A DNA stretch of 64,000 nucleotides from Triplophysa rosa (GCF_024868665.1 NC_079906.1:15325829-15389828); one strand, 5' to 3'; positions 23,790 to 35,505 are shown, numbered from the stretch's first letter. The notes: a model not told the origin generated them from the letters alone. Made by a program: numbers and translations.

Positions 23790-24128
23790 ATGTGAAGCTA
23801 ATAGCAGAGCATTATTTGAAAGGATTCTTAAAAATATATACAGCCCACACGCTTTCAAAGTACTGCTGGTCTCTGCTGGTCAGTGTACTTTATCAGGAAG
23901 TTGCCGTGCCCACATCTTCTAAACAAATAGACTAATCAGGCTTAATGCATACAGAATATTGTAAGCGCAAGCAAATGTTTACATAATCTCGCAAATTGAA
24001 TTTAAAATGAATTTATTGGAGTTTGTGTCAACAGAGTTTGCTTTTTTAAGAATGTTTGATGTCCCACCATGTTGAAGCCACCCAACTCCTACGTTATGCA
24101 GTCTCAATGGAAAAACATTCAACTTAAC
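23790..24128. other. Non-coding stretch between LINE end and solo LTR
   Basis: No gene or repeat was recognised. Confidence 0.35.
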
Positions 24129-24133
24129 CTATC

Positions 24134-24461
24134 TGTAACAAAGCTCAATAGAAGGGAAGGAAGGAGGCGGGAACCGGCGAACATTTAACAAACTTTAATG
24201 AAAAATAAACAAACAATAATCCAAGAATAAAAGACCGGCAGCCACCTCACGGTCGACTGCCGGCCATACAAACATAAACAAACTTAACAGCTTCCGGGCC
24301 CGGTCCTCTCTCCCCGGCAGTCCCGTCGCTCGTCCTCTTATGCTCCCTAGCTCCCCGTGAGGCATGCGGGACCGGTGCGCGTACAGCTGATACTCATAAT
24401 CACTCACGCCACCGGCCCCGCCTTCCTGCCCCACGGCTCTCGTCCCACCTTCCTCGCTACA
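24134..24461 (-). mobile_element. Solo LTR of a retrotransposon, 5-bp target duplication
   Basis: The 328-bp unit starts TGTAACAAAG and ends CGCTACA on the plus strand, giving the TG...CA termini of an LTR on either strand. It is flanked by identical CTATC at 24129-24133 and 24462-24466. The minus orientation is preferred because an ATTAAA poly(A)-type signal then lies near the 3' end. The GC-rich body (CCGGGCCCGG, CACCGGCCCCGCC) contrasts with AT-rich flanks. There is no internal region, so it probably formed by recombination between the two LTRs of a full element. The superfamily (Ty3-like or other) is not resolved. Confidence 0.75.
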
Positions 24462-24466
24462 CTATC

Positions 24467-25166
24467 CTCTCACACAACATAGCTTTTAAAAAACTCTTTT
24501 GTTTCGTTTTGCAGAAATCCTCAGCAGTGACCCGAAAGGAAACTTAAACCTCTTTTGTGATTGTCAAGGGCTAAAGCTTGACACGGGCGGTACGTTGTCC
24601 ATTGGATGCATTGTCTACATCCTACCGTCTGCAGGCACAGCTGATAGAATTGTTCCTTTTAATCAAACTCTCCTTCACAGTATGAATTCCTTTTTCAGAC
24701 TCTGTATATCGCACCTCTTGCTCCTCTGCTCCCCTTTGACCCCAGCAAATGAAATAAATGGATGAAGCCAGAAAAGCCATTGAACTTAGAACAATAGAAG
24801 CCTCTGGTCCTTGGAGTTGCAGAGGGATTTGGATGCTCTGGGTTAGTTGGCTTTATTGTCTGTACTGTAATAAAAGTAAATCAACATATAATTGTCCAAG
24901 TTGTGTAAGTATTTTCTTAGACATACCTAAGATGTTTTTTTTAGATCATTTTAGAGTAGGTGACTGGTGTGCAAAAGGAGGTTAACAGTAGCAGTGTCTA
25001 TATAAATTATACTGTAATTTATAATATATATATATATCAAATATATTAAAATAGCCATATGAGAAAAACATTAGGTAAGCAACGTTGCATTTTAAATGAA
25101 GTTGTGCTGAATTTAAACTTTTACCTTTGAAATGTTTAAAATCCTTTAAATTGTAATTTCTTTAGA
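24467..25166. other. Non-coding stretch, AT-rich
   Basis: Contains a short (AT)n run at 25022-25038. No gene was recognised. Confidence 0.35.
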
Positions 25167-25170
25167 TTAA

Positions 25171-25865
25171 TGGGGATGTGCAACGGTGTTTCATGCATTC
25201 AGACTTCTTTACAGTGTTAAACTTGCTGTCTTCTCATGCTCAACATGGTCAATGAGTTGTGCTCAATACACTCCCCCAGCGTTCGTATAGGTTTCGGAAA
25301 GGTTTTTTTTAACATGAAAATCAGTTTCGTAACAACTATTCTTAGTCCCTTATTGGACAATTCTCCTGGAAAAGCACGCCCACGCGTCAACCCGCCAGAG
25401 CGAGAAGAAAGAGCACGCCCACGCGTCAACCAGGGAGAGCGGAAGAAGGAGCACACGTCAACTAGCTGGAGTAAGAGAGAGAGAGCACTGTGTTCGCGAA
25501 GTTCAACTGTGTTTGTTTGTTCACTGCTTTCGGTGAGGAATGTTATATAAACGGTGGATATAACGCTGGATTTGGAGATCGTTTGAAACTGATAGATGGA
25601 AAAGATGCTGGACATGAACTGCACACGTTAAGTAAAACTAAGTCATATGTCTGTGTTTTGTTGGCAACGGGTGCGCACGTGCTTTAGTTCAAACACCCAA
25701 GTGTGAAGGAGGTCGTATGTTTTCGGAAATCATCGTACAGCTGTATGTGTCTTTTATAAATGTGATGAAACTAAAGACTCTACGGATATTTGAAGGGTCC
25801 GATACTATTCTGTAAGTACTCAAGATAACACTAGATATGCAGAAACTGTCTGAGTTACTGCCACT
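25171..25865 (-). mobile_element. TTAA-flanked transposon, copy B of an inverted pair
   Basis: Flanked by TTAA at 25167-25170 and 25866-25869. It is the inverted relative of copy A (21318-21891) and is about 120 bp longer, partly because of a 38-bp minisatellite at 25373-25460. The frame at 25236-25550 crosses the minisatellite and has no domain, so it is not called as a gene. Confidence 0.8.
25373..25460 (+). repeat. 38-bp minisatellite inside TTAA element
   Basis: Three units start at 25373, 25411 and 25449. The first two share AGCACGCCCACGCGTCAAC; the third is shortened (AGCACACGTCAAC). Copy A of the same transposon lacks the array, so it arose after the copies separated or was lost there. 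Confidence 0.8.
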
Positions 25866-25869
25866 TTAA

Positions 25870-27743
25870 ACATCTATCAGTTGTGATTTACAGAGAAAGT
25901 GCCTCAAAACAAAACGTGTGTTGTCATTACATCACTAACAGTGGTTGTGGGTCATTGCCAGATGTAAAGTATAGAATGTGTAATAAGGATTGTCAGCTCA
26001 TGTTGCTGTTGCAAGTTTCTCTTGTTGGTCCCTATAGACCTGGGTCATCAGAGGCCCTTCATCCAGTGACCAATTACGATAAATTTTGTTGAATGACCTT
26101 ATTGACTAAGTGTTGCTCCAAGCAGGAAGCTGCGTTGAGATACGTTGGTCATTTGAGAGCTCATTATACAATTGCTAGTCTTAATGGCGTGACCTCTGGG
26201 TATAACACACAATGACCATTTCTATCACGAGGGTCTATATTGGCAGATTAAGTTTGATGTGTCTTACTTTTGACGTGATGGTCAAAGACTTGTTGTTTAA
26301 TATAAGCATAGGGTTTTGTGATTTGTTTTTTATCATTTTTAAGTGGCAAGCTACATGTGTAATTGGAGAATGACTATTGTTATTCAGAACTTTTCAACAA
26401 CAACAAAAAATATATTTTCTTCCCCCCATTCTCAGTCTTTCTTTGAACGGCTCCAATTCGGTCAGATCAAGATGGTCTTTGAGGTGGTTAACAAGAACAA
26501 CCATACATTTTTTTACTCGTGCTTGTTATGCTTTTGTTGCAAAACCTGCAATCACTCCATAAATGACCCGGCGGGGTTGAACCGCACGTCGGCCATTGTT
26601 GACAGTTTGCTTCGTCTTTCATCGGGTTCGACTTGCATCCCAGAGCAATTGATTTCAGACACAGACTCTTTTCAATCAATAGGCGCAAGCTTTACCGCTG
26701 CATTGCAATTTCATCGATTTCTCTTGAATTCCACAAAAGGTTAAGGAGTAGACTAGAGAATCATTCTCCAGTCAAAAGGCAGCAACACAGTTGGGTCTAA
26801 TAAGCAATTTTGCTGTGAGAATTTGGGGTGGCTTCTGTCAAGAATGGCTCAAAACACGAGCATTGTCACGATTATCGCAATCGCCCCCAAGGCATTCAGA
26901 GCTGACAGAGCCATCATAGTGATAGCAGACTTTAAACACGTTCCAAAATCACTCGCACGCAATATAACAGAGATTTCGCGAGATGGATTTTATTTATTAA
27001 GTTTTTGCTTGAGATCGCAAACGAGGCATTCTGATGGAACTGCCTTTGTAGAAGTTTCGTAGAAGTTTGAAGTGGATGACAGAAAATTTGACAGCAGTGA
27101 TGTCAGATGTTGTTTCCCATCTGTCACCGGTTCCACACGAGTTCCTTGTTCTCTTTTAAGCTTGTTTGTTTGTTTTATACTGTCATACTGTACCTGGTTG
27201 AATGTCTAAAACTTTCATTAACAAAATCCTATTAATGCTTCTTGTTTAGCTCATAAAGACATGATTCCAGTATGTCTCCTAAAATTCATCTCTTGCACGA
27301 GTTTAGTCACAGTTATGTCAAATGAATCTGCCTCAACTGGGAATAAAAACATGGTCGGACCACCGGTATGTCTGTCACCTGTATGCAGGACATGGTTGGG
27401 GGGTGTGTAATGGAGAGTGGTTTTATTGCTGGATCATACCGTGATCACCCCGAGCAGAACAGACGGCTGGCAGAGGAGCCGTAATGAGGCTGCCAGAGGT
27501 GCAGGTGCATAATGAGAGCTTCTTCATGCCAGACCTGTGCAGAGAACGCCAGGCAAGAAAGGCATTTAGAGAAAGACAGCTCAGCGCTATCTCTTCCCTG
27601 CAGCAGTATAGGATTTCAGTCTGTTTCTGTTTTACCTCTCTTTCTCTCACTTGTTCTCTCCATCATACACTCTCTTCCTTATTTTTCCTTAGTTGGTCTC
27701 GCTTGAGCAGACCTTTGACGGACAGCTTTAGGTGTGGTCCATA
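25870..27743. other. Unique-looking non-coding stretch, possible regulatory DNA
   Basis: No transposon ends. The segment 26430-27065 has balanced composition and long repeat-free runs, and contains frames on both strands without recognisable domains. It could be a conserved enhancer-type block. The frame at 27484-27744 has a plausible-looking charged start but no recognised motif or splice signals. Confidence 0.3.
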
Positions 27744-27778
27744 ATTTACATTTAGATTTACGCATTTGGCAGGACATT
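27744..27778 (-). mobile_element. SINE 3' tail fragment, antisense
   Basis: TTTACATTTAGATTTACGCATTTGGCAG is the inverted 3' end of the tRNA-derived cyprinid SINE type (sense: CTGCCAAATGC..AAATGTAAA). Only the tail remains. The next element begins immediately. Confidence 0.5.
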
Positions 27779-27979
27779 TGTGACCCTGCCTGTGAAAACC
27801 CAGCAAAAGTCTTTTTTTGCGATTTACTGTTTTATGTTAAATCTTTCTTATATTGACTGAGTAAGGCCATGTCAAAGATTGAAATCATAGTGAAATGAAT
27901 AGTTGGAATAAAACTTCGATGCTTTTTACCTCATAATCATATTTTAAGACTTTTGCCTGGTTTTCACAGACAAGGCCAC
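27779..27979. mobile_element. Palindromic MITE, TGTGACCCTG ends
   Basis: The left end TGTGACCCTGCCTGTGAAAA and the right end GGTTTTCACAGACAAGGCCA are inverted copies. Further in, AGCAAAAGTCTT pairs with AAGACTTTTGCC. About 200 bp, non-coding. It abuts another MITE that starts at 27987. Confidence 0.7.
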
Positions 27980-27986
27980 TTTTTAA

Positions 27987-28230
27987 AGGGTTAGGTCGCC
28001 TAAACAATAATTTATTGTCTTTTTTTCTGCACAAAAGAAGATATTTTGAAGAAAGTTGGTGAACAAAAACACTGTCCTGCATTCAATTCTATTGTACAAT
28101 ATGAACACAAAACCCCTTTGACATTTCTCAAAATATCATCTTTAGTCTTCCACAAAAGAAAGAGTCATGCAGGTTTCATGAGAGTGAATAAATGATGACA
28201 GATTTTTATTTTTTGGTATTTTATCCCTTT
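27987..28230. mobile_element. GTTCACCC-type MITE, copy c
   Basis: Preceded by TTAA (27983-27986). The arms contain CTGCACAAAAGAAGATATTTTGAAGAAAGTTGG and, inverted, TCTCAAAATATC...CACAAAAGAAAGAGTCATGCAGG, then GAATAAATGATGACAGA. The right terminal TTAA has mutated to TTTAGG. Confidence 0.7.
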
Positions 28231-30040
28231 AGGTGAGCACTTTTGTATGCGTTCTCTTTGATAATTGAACTCCAGAGCTATAGAACCATAAGCGACATTA
28301 ACCACCAAACATTGTTTTTTAACAATCCCAGTCTAATGAACATTTGAGTCCGATTTGCTATATATATATATCCACCCTGGCATTAAGGAATACTGTGAAT
28401 TTGTGTAGATAAGTGACTTAAATGAGTCTAAAAAGGTAACTAAAACTCATTCACAATCAATAGCTTTCGTTCTGCACCATTATGTAAAAGATATTTAAAT
28501 GGTCATATTTACATAATTATGATATATTCAGCGCCTGATTAGAAAACTCATTTTGTGATGTGCTTGAAAAGGCCATTCAGCACATGGAATCACTTTGGGG
28601 TTTTTAGGTGGACTAATTTGACCTTCACCATCACATTGCATATGAAAGCCCTTTAACAAGCCATATCTATTTAGGCACTCATGTTAACACGTTACAGCAT
28701 GCATAGCTAAAGCAAGGCACAAGCATAAATACAAGCAGTTTCAAATATAAGCAAACGCATTGGAAATGCACCATAGGCCTATTTATCAACAGTCTTTTCC
28801 AATATAGGGTAGGTGAAGCGATATAAAATACTAGAGCAAACAGCTTAGCCATTGTTTGAAGACAAAGTGTATTTTCTGTTCACACACAAACTAAATCTGA
28901 CTGAATCCGGATCATTTGATCAGCTTTCAATTACACGTTGGAGTTTGGGTTTTATCCGGTGTAGATTAACTAACATTCATATGTAAATACTTATATATTA
29001 GATTTTACAAAGTTTGTAACAACTCAATCGGCAACTCCTGATAACCATTTTTGGTCATTAAAGGAAATTTGTTGCATTAAAACCAAATCACTTTTTCAGT
29101 GTATCTGTTTTCTGCCTCTTTCTCACATGTCTCACCAGTTTCACCAGACTTCTCTGACTCTATATTTTATTTGTCTTTCAGACACAAGCACAGAAAAACC
29201 TCCACTATCACACCCTCCCCTGTTGTACAAATAGACGCTAACGCGCACAGCACCACCCCCTCTCGTCTTTCGTATAAGACTCCTTCACTTCTAGTTCTGT
29301 TGGAGGAGAGGTCCTGTTCTGCCCTAATGAGCGATGGCAGGCCTTCACCTCTCTGCTATAGGTCAGTCTGCGCTCATGTTTCTCCCCTCCGTTCTCACCT
29401 TCCTCTCCACGTTGCAGTCAGCTGAACCAGACACAGGCGCTGTCGAGCCTCTCTCATTAGCACCGGGCTCTTGTGCAGCACGCGGCAGATCCCAGGTCAG
29501 TGGACTCCCGCTGTTCGGCCTGACAGCTCCATTGATTATTCTCCTCTGTTCAGTGCCTATGTTTTAGCCACATGTCATGATATAAAAATGTCTTCCTCAA
29601 TGCATCCGGTCCCTAATTGGGAACTTGAAACTTTGATGACACTGATGTTTTGGTTATACAACACGCACAAAGGTGCAGTAGGTACTGCTGCCAGTGTGAA
29701 TTGTTTAAATACACAGTGCATTTGTGTAGGCTAAGTAAGGCTTTCATATAGAACCACCTGGGTGATAATTCGTGCTTGTCAGAGTGGCATTTTCATGCTG
29801 AACCTGACAAAATCCCCACACTGCGTTTCATTATCTGGAACTTTGAGCATAGCCTGAAAGTACAAATACTGAATGAACACAGCTGCGGGTTGCCAAATAT
29901 CCTTTAAAAGCTTTGTGACGCATTACTACTTAATGCATGCAGATGTCTGAAAAGGCAGAAGGATTAATAGAACTGTGTACAGCTCAAAATTACTCACATG
30001 TGTTCCTGTTGACTATTGTGTTAACGTCGCAAAGGTTATT
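28231..30040. other. Unique-looking non-coding stretch
   Basis: Contains a short (TA)n run near 28361-28371. Frames at 29099-29567 overlap in two registers and show no domain. No transposon ends were recognised. Confidence 0.3.
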
Positions 30041-30044
30041 TATT

Positions 30045-30247
30045 TTGTCTTCTTTATGCATTTGGAAGATGCTTTTATTTAAAGCAACTTACAGTGCATT
30101 TAGTCTATACATTTTTTCCTGGGAATTGAACCCACGATCTAACGCAATGCTTTACTGCTGAACATCAACAGCTCGTGGGTTCAATCTCAGGGAACACGCA
30201 TACTGATAAAAGAAATGTATAGATTAAAAGTCAAATGCATAAATGTT
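30045..30247. mobile_element. Two SINE fragments head to head
   Basis: The left half (about 30050-30145) reads antisense: TTTATGCATTTGGAAGATGC ... GGGAATTGAACCCACGATC. The right half (30168-30247) reads sense: GCTCGTGGGTTCAATCTCAGGGAACAC ... AAATGCATAAATG. Each contains a B-box-like GGGTTCAAT of a tRNA-derived promoter. The two parts are inverted copies around a 20-25 bp centre. They resemble a common cyprinid tRNA-derived SINE, but the A-box part is missing from both. Confidence 0.6.
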
Positions 30248-32220
30248 AACGATAATAACCGTTGTTTGTTGGTTTAATTTGTACAAATTTACCATGGTGT
30301 CACCCCCATAACCATAGTTTACCCGCAGTACGAAAAACATGGTTTGTACACCTTTGTACAAAGGATGTGTTCAAGAAACTTAAATTCCAAAGAAACAGTC
30401 ACTATTTCGCAGTTTCATGTGACAGTATAGAGGCACAGAAATGACACACCATGCAGCAATGCTAAAGACAATTTCCGGCCAAAATCCAATCCCACACACT
30501 GCAGTTTAATTTGACATTCTCCTGCAGCTGTCAGTTTCACATTAGCGCTATCTAACAGTACACAGAGCGTGCATATGTCTCCCAAACTCATAGCGGTACA
30601 GTAGAACTCAGTCAGTGGACGTATCGTCGGCTGTCGGCTGAGGTCCATTGAGTTTGCATCAGGGGTCCTGACAGCCGAGTGGAAGCACATCTGCCCACTC
30701 TGTGTCTGGCACTGGAGCTTGTCAGTGGGCATCAGAGTAAACGGCTCATTTAGTCTCAAATGCAGATGTTGTAAAGTGCTCCAGACAGTTTATCTATTTC
30801 AACAAATAAGAGTTTCTGTAACGCAGAAGAGAATGTCTGCAGGCCTTGGATACCCAGATATTAATTTAATTAGTCATTGGCCTGGCACTGCTTTGATTGT
30901 TGGAGGAATAATGTTGGCAGCTCATACTGTAGAAATACATTAACTAATGAAGTGAAAGTTTTACCTTTTAAAATGGATGACATGGCAAAGCTCAATGAAC
31001 TGAACGTTTTAGCATACTGTTCTTTGTCACTTGCTAATGATAAATATCAGCGTCGGGACGTTATGAGATCCTTCACTTCAACTGAATGTAAAGCGGTCTA
31101 GCTGCTAATGCTAATGGAAAGATTCAAGGTGAGCAATCTGTTGCTCTCTCCATCTGGCACCTGCGTTTCCCATTCACTGATCTCTTTATCGTGGATTTCC
31201 ATGCTCTTTCGCCCTCTTTTCAGACTGAATCTGGCCATAGAGAAGCGCCAGGGTAGTTTGGGCCCCTCCGGTACGCTTGACCAGCCGTCGGGTGGGCAGC
31301 CCTCCAGGTTTGGATTGATGGATGCGTGGCAGGTTTGGACAGAGCTCTCCGGACTCAGGTGCGGTCACAGGAGCAGCTGTTCCAGGCTTTGTAACAGCTC
31401 TCAGGGCTACAATTCTCCTCTCCCAAGCTGAGCCAAATGCCTGTTGTCTGCACTGAGTGTCTAGGCTATATTTAACACCTCTGGGGTTAATTAATAGTCT
31501 TCTATTAATAAAAATGAGAGCAGGTCCAGATCCACCTCCTCCTCTCTCATTTCTTCTCCATCTCCATTTTGGAGCAACAGCTTTGCCATTACCCCTTGGC
31601 CATTTCCCTATCAATTATTGATGAGGCCAATCTCTCTTTCTCTCTTTTTAGTCTCCGAGAACTTGACCGTTTTTGTGCCTCTCTGACTGTCCCACATCTT
31701 TTTTCAGTGCTAAATGTGTGTTCATTGATTCATTGAGCAGAGCTAACAAAGATTTAAAAGAATGAAAGCCGAGGCTTTGACATGCCAGGTCTCCTGCGGA
31801 GTCCTTGTATAACCGTGTAACAAAGTTCACAAAAGAATTGCAATGGAGCCAGAAATGTAATCTGGCACAAGGGCCGTGCATCAAATAAAATGCAAATGCT
31901 GATTATCGAGCAACAATGTGAGTCATAAGTTTATGCTACATCAAATAATTGTCCTCTGACTCATTGTTTAAGGCTTTTAATGGACTTCATAGGCACTTTT
32001 TTGACAGCACTGACGCACCAAATGCGATTCGAAACTAATTTCTAGCTTGGTAGGAAGTCAATGAAAAGCTTTTTGAGAGAGATGAGCTGCAATATGCTGT
32101 TTATTGTGGCATTAATCTTTCACAGCCATTGATTTAGCATGAAAAGGCATGTGAATCGGGGGATGTGAAATAAGTCACCAAGACATTTACATAATGGAGG
32201 AAAAACACAGTCACCTTAAT
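30248..32220. other. Unique-looking non-coding stretch, possible regulatory DNA
   Basis: No transposon ends. The segments 31440-31630 and 31690-31910 are free of repeats and have an enhancer-like mix of AT-rich motifs (TTAATTAATAG, ATGCAAATGC). The overlapping frames at 30415-30759 (minus) and 31108-31614 (both strands) have no recognisable domain. Confidence 0.3.
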
Positions 32221-32225
32221 GCTAT

Positions 32226-32425
32226 TCTATCTATCTGTCTGCCTGTCTATCTATCTTACACTGTGTCTACGCCGAACGCGGCGCATTGCGACGCGACACA
32301 CAGGTTCTAATGGGATTGTCGCGCCGCATCCAGTGCAGACAAATTTTAAATTATAATAATAGGTTCTAAATAGGTTCTAATGCGTTCTATTGTCTCTTGT
32401 ATCATCGCGCCGCATCCCGTGTGTT
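32226..32425. repeat. Tetranucleotide run and GC-rich dispersed repeat
   Basis: A TATC/TGTC run at 32226-32255 is followed by a segment where a TCGCGCCGCATCC block occurs twice (about 32319 and 32405), with a GGTTCTAA motif repeated between them. This looks like the remains of a small non-autonomous transposon; limits are uncertain. Confidence 0.4.
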
Positions 32426-34560
32426 ATATTTACATTACAGTTGTAGAAAAGAAAATGACTTCCAGTGTGAAGCTGAATAATTGACACAGTACTTTGGACA
32501 TCCACTGCCACTGATGAAATTGTCCAAGCAAAGCATCAGATTATAAACAGGACTTCCTGTCTGCTGGGATTTTTGATGGAAAATTTTCACTGCATTCGAG
32601 AAAGTGTGAACGCGTGACTGAACTCCAGTGCTCATTTAATCTCCTCAGGAGATAAAAGCTAGCCTTTCTCTCACGGTTTGAAGAACCATCAATAAACCGC
32701 CCGCAGGCTGGTGGACTGCTGTAGCAGAACACTGAAGTACCGTTAAGTTTCTGCTGCTTTGAGAAATGTACTTCCCTACTTTGGGTCCCTGTTTCAATAC
32801 TGTGAGAAGGCTGCACATGCACAGCTCACAGTGACTTACAGCATTACTAGTACACAGCATGTGAGGATAGGAATGTGTAAGAAGGGTTTAAAATCAACAT
32901 AAATTCCAAATTGACAATTCTTGTTTTTTTCAAAGAATATTGCCGTGTTTATTATAGGTGATTGGTCTGTACATTTCAGATTGATCTATTTGTTTCAGCA
33001 TGGTGGTGGGACTATATTGACTGGCTAATGGTCACGTGGTTCCAATTTACAGGGTCACTTACTCATTCTTTATTAACCCCCCCCATGTTATATATGCATT
33101 AATGTCCCTGTTAACCGGAAGTTGTGATCGTTTTTACTTCCGTATTCTGACGCATTTCCGAGTGAAACAGAATTTTGAATAAGAATAAAATTGCGGGCCT
33201 GGCTTGTCTTTTCACTGCGATTTGATTGGATATAAACAGCCTTTGCATTTTGAAATGGAACTGGGAGCAGACTGACAGTTGAAGGGGAGGAGTTAACGGA
33301 TGCTCCGCCCGACCTACGTCATTTGAGATGAATAGTCATTAGAGGGCGGAAGTGCATTTTCAGATTTTAACTGAAGATTATGAGGGCACATGAATTTTAA
33401 AAAGAGAATGACCCACTTTGGTAAGGCATTTACAATAAACGCTGCCATATTGCAAGGACTATGTTTCTTCAGTCTGAAACTGTTTTGTACAGTGTGTTGT
33501 TGTTGTTGGCCATTGCTGCAGGACTCAAATTTTTAAAACTGTAATCGAACCAAAACCTGTGCTGTACAATGCACTATTAAGAAATGCGAAGTTCTGTGTG
33601 TGCTGGGGTCTATAATAAACGTTCTCTGGTGTATTTTCTCACCCTTTGTGGGTGACATTTAAGTTACGTTGAGAACATTGTCAAAATGTTGTTTTGTCAG
33701 CATTTTCCATACTGTTTTTGCTGTTTGTGTATTTGCTGTTTCTTCCGCACTCCTTAATGTGTTCATAAATAAAAACATGGTTTAATGAAGCAGCTAACAT
33801 ATTTCATACTAGCAAAACATTTTTACCTCATGCATTTTGCAGACTTTGTGTGATATTAATAAACCACACTCCTACTGAGAACACCAGTCTTTTAATACAG
33901 TGGCAGATACCTAAAGACAGAATAGATGGAATGCAAATACAGTTTGGATGAATATGGCATTTTCTGTGTTTATCAACACTGAAGACATATCAAAGATGTG
34001 AGTATTGCAGAATATATGACAGAATCAACAATATAGTACTTTTTCTAGTGCACAGTAGAGGTGTCAATTGGCAGCCAGTATGTGAAATATTCATTTGTAA
34101 GAGCCGAGTGTGATAGCCATAGAGGGCAGAATATTAAAAGACTGAAGCCTTGATGATGATCAACATTATCATCATCTTGGAAAACGAAGCCGTTCCCTCA
34201 TTAGTGATGCGTGATAAAGTTCCCAATCAATATGCAGATGAGAGGACGCTCAAATTGGCTGTCTGCTGTCATAGCCTCCCCTCCCTTTTTGAGAGACGGG
34301 ATGTCTCAGGCCACTGTCAGCCTCGTATCTGTGGCACAGCCACTCCTCTCATTATGGCGCTTCCTGTCAGCTCCGCTTAAAAGACCGTGGAAGCTCCTCA
34401 CGGCGCCTGCCACCGCCATCCTTAAGGGACTTTAGCAAAATTTTGGGTACTTTATTGTGATATCTAAGTTTCAAAAAGCCTGTCACTAACAATAATCTTG
34501 ACTTGTGAGGAGGGTTTAGAAGTGATTTGAGAAGTTGTGTAGTTTGAGAGTTCATTATTC
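32426..34560. other. Unique-looking non-coding stretch
   Basis: No gene was recognised. The block 34140-34440 is repeat-free, with frames on both strands lacking domains. The segment 33050-33420 hints at a repeat but its ends do not pair convincingly. Confidence 0.3.
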
Positions 34561-34564
34561 AAAG

Positions 34565-35358
34565 TTATACCACGGGGCTGTTGAATGCTTCATTCTGATT
34601 GGCTGACGAACGTTCGACGGGTGTGCATTATTTTTCAGTTAAACGCACACCTATGAAGGTGTTCCAGGTCTGCTGACCGCATTACAGTTCCATATCACTT
34701 CGCCAAGTTTAGCCTACTGTCCGCCAGTGAATATGTATCTAACAACAGACAAAGTGACTGGCAAATTCCATTGTCTGAGAAGAAATAACTATTAATATTT
34801 ATGGACAGCATGAACATTTGAACAACAATGGCGAGAGCACTGTACAGGACTGTTCAGATGAAAAACTAAAGCATATATCAAAGGTAACGGCAAACTACAT
34901 GACACAATCAGCGGGTTAAAGATAAAACACGAAGCACAAAAATAACAAAAACAACATGTTAAATTCGTCTGTGGAATGGGTAAACGGGACTTAAAACACA
35001 CAGCAGGAAGCTTTCTATGCCACTGCGAGAACCGCAGCTGGCGCAGAAACCTCCGTGTCACTTTTTTCTCTTAATACTTTTCTTATACGACAGGGGTGTT
35101 AAATACGACGAAAACAAATCAAATATAGATACTTGTCTTTTCACTCTCAGTGAAGCAAACGCGTCTGTCTTCCTCTCGCTCTCGGAAAACTGCATATGCA
35201 GCTCAAGCAACGACTTCAGATGAGATGCGTAAGAAATTAGTCCTACCAGCAAGTGCATTCCGGGACAAATACCATACAAATGTCTTGAGATAAAACATCG
35301 TAACAACGTCTTGTGGTATCGGAACAACGTCTTGTGGTGTTGTGACCGTGGTATAAGC
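34565..35358. mobile_element. DNA transposon with TTATACCACGG ends
   Basis: TTATACCACGG at 34565-34575 is matched in inverted orientation by CCGTGGTATAA at about 35347-35357. The interior of roughly 790 bp has no transposase. Near the right end an AACAACGTCTTGTGGT unit is repeated in tandem (35302-35340). The large hairpin that follows (35359-35505) probably belongs to the same composite element. The superfamily was not determined. Confidence 0.6.
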
Positions 35359-35505
35359 GGAATAATTGACTCCGGTCCGTTCAATTATCGAAAGTTAATG
35401 CACACCCGAGGTGTAACGGCCACTCCGCTTCGCGTCGCGACCGCATTACCACCTCGGGGTGTGCATTAACTTTCGATAATTGAACGGCCCGTCGTCAATT
35501 ATTCC
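35359..35505. repeat. Large hairpin, about 55-bp arms
   Basis: The left arm 35359-35413 (GGAATAATTGAC ... CACACCCGAGGTG) and the right arm 35450-35505 (CACCTCGGGGTGTG ... GTCAATTATTCC) are inverted copies with only a few mismatches. The 36-nt loop is GC-rich with CGCGTCGCGA. The identity of the arms is high for DNA this AT-rich in context, suggesting a recent or self-correcting palindrome. Confidence 0.85.

Noticed and set aside
25373..25460. Repeat array resembling a CRISPR
   Set aside because: Only three units, joined without unique spacers of constant length, in vertebrate-type DNA inside a transposon. It is a minisatellite.
25236..25550. 104-codon frame inside TTAA element copy B
   Set aside because: It crosses the 38-bp minisatellite, which is a multiple-frame artefact. 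The related copy A does not keep it open.
27484..27744. Frame with charged N-terminal stretch, possible host exon
   Set aside because: The first 45 residues look plausible, but the rest is low-complexity Ser/Leu from CT-rich DNA and no splice sites fit convincingly. Kept only as a remark.
29099..29567. Overlapping frames near possible CAG splice acceptors
   Set aside because: Acceptor-like CTTTCAG and TTGCAG are common by chance. No conserved peptide was recognised.
31186..31614. 142-codon minus-strand frame
   Set aside because: It has no recognisable motif or splice context, and competing frames lie on the other strand. Length alone is not enough in 64 kb.
33052..33420. Possible transposon with AGGGTCACTTACTCATTCTTT ends
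   Set aside because: The proposed right end (AGAGAATGACCCACTTT) matches too weakly, and no target duplication was found.
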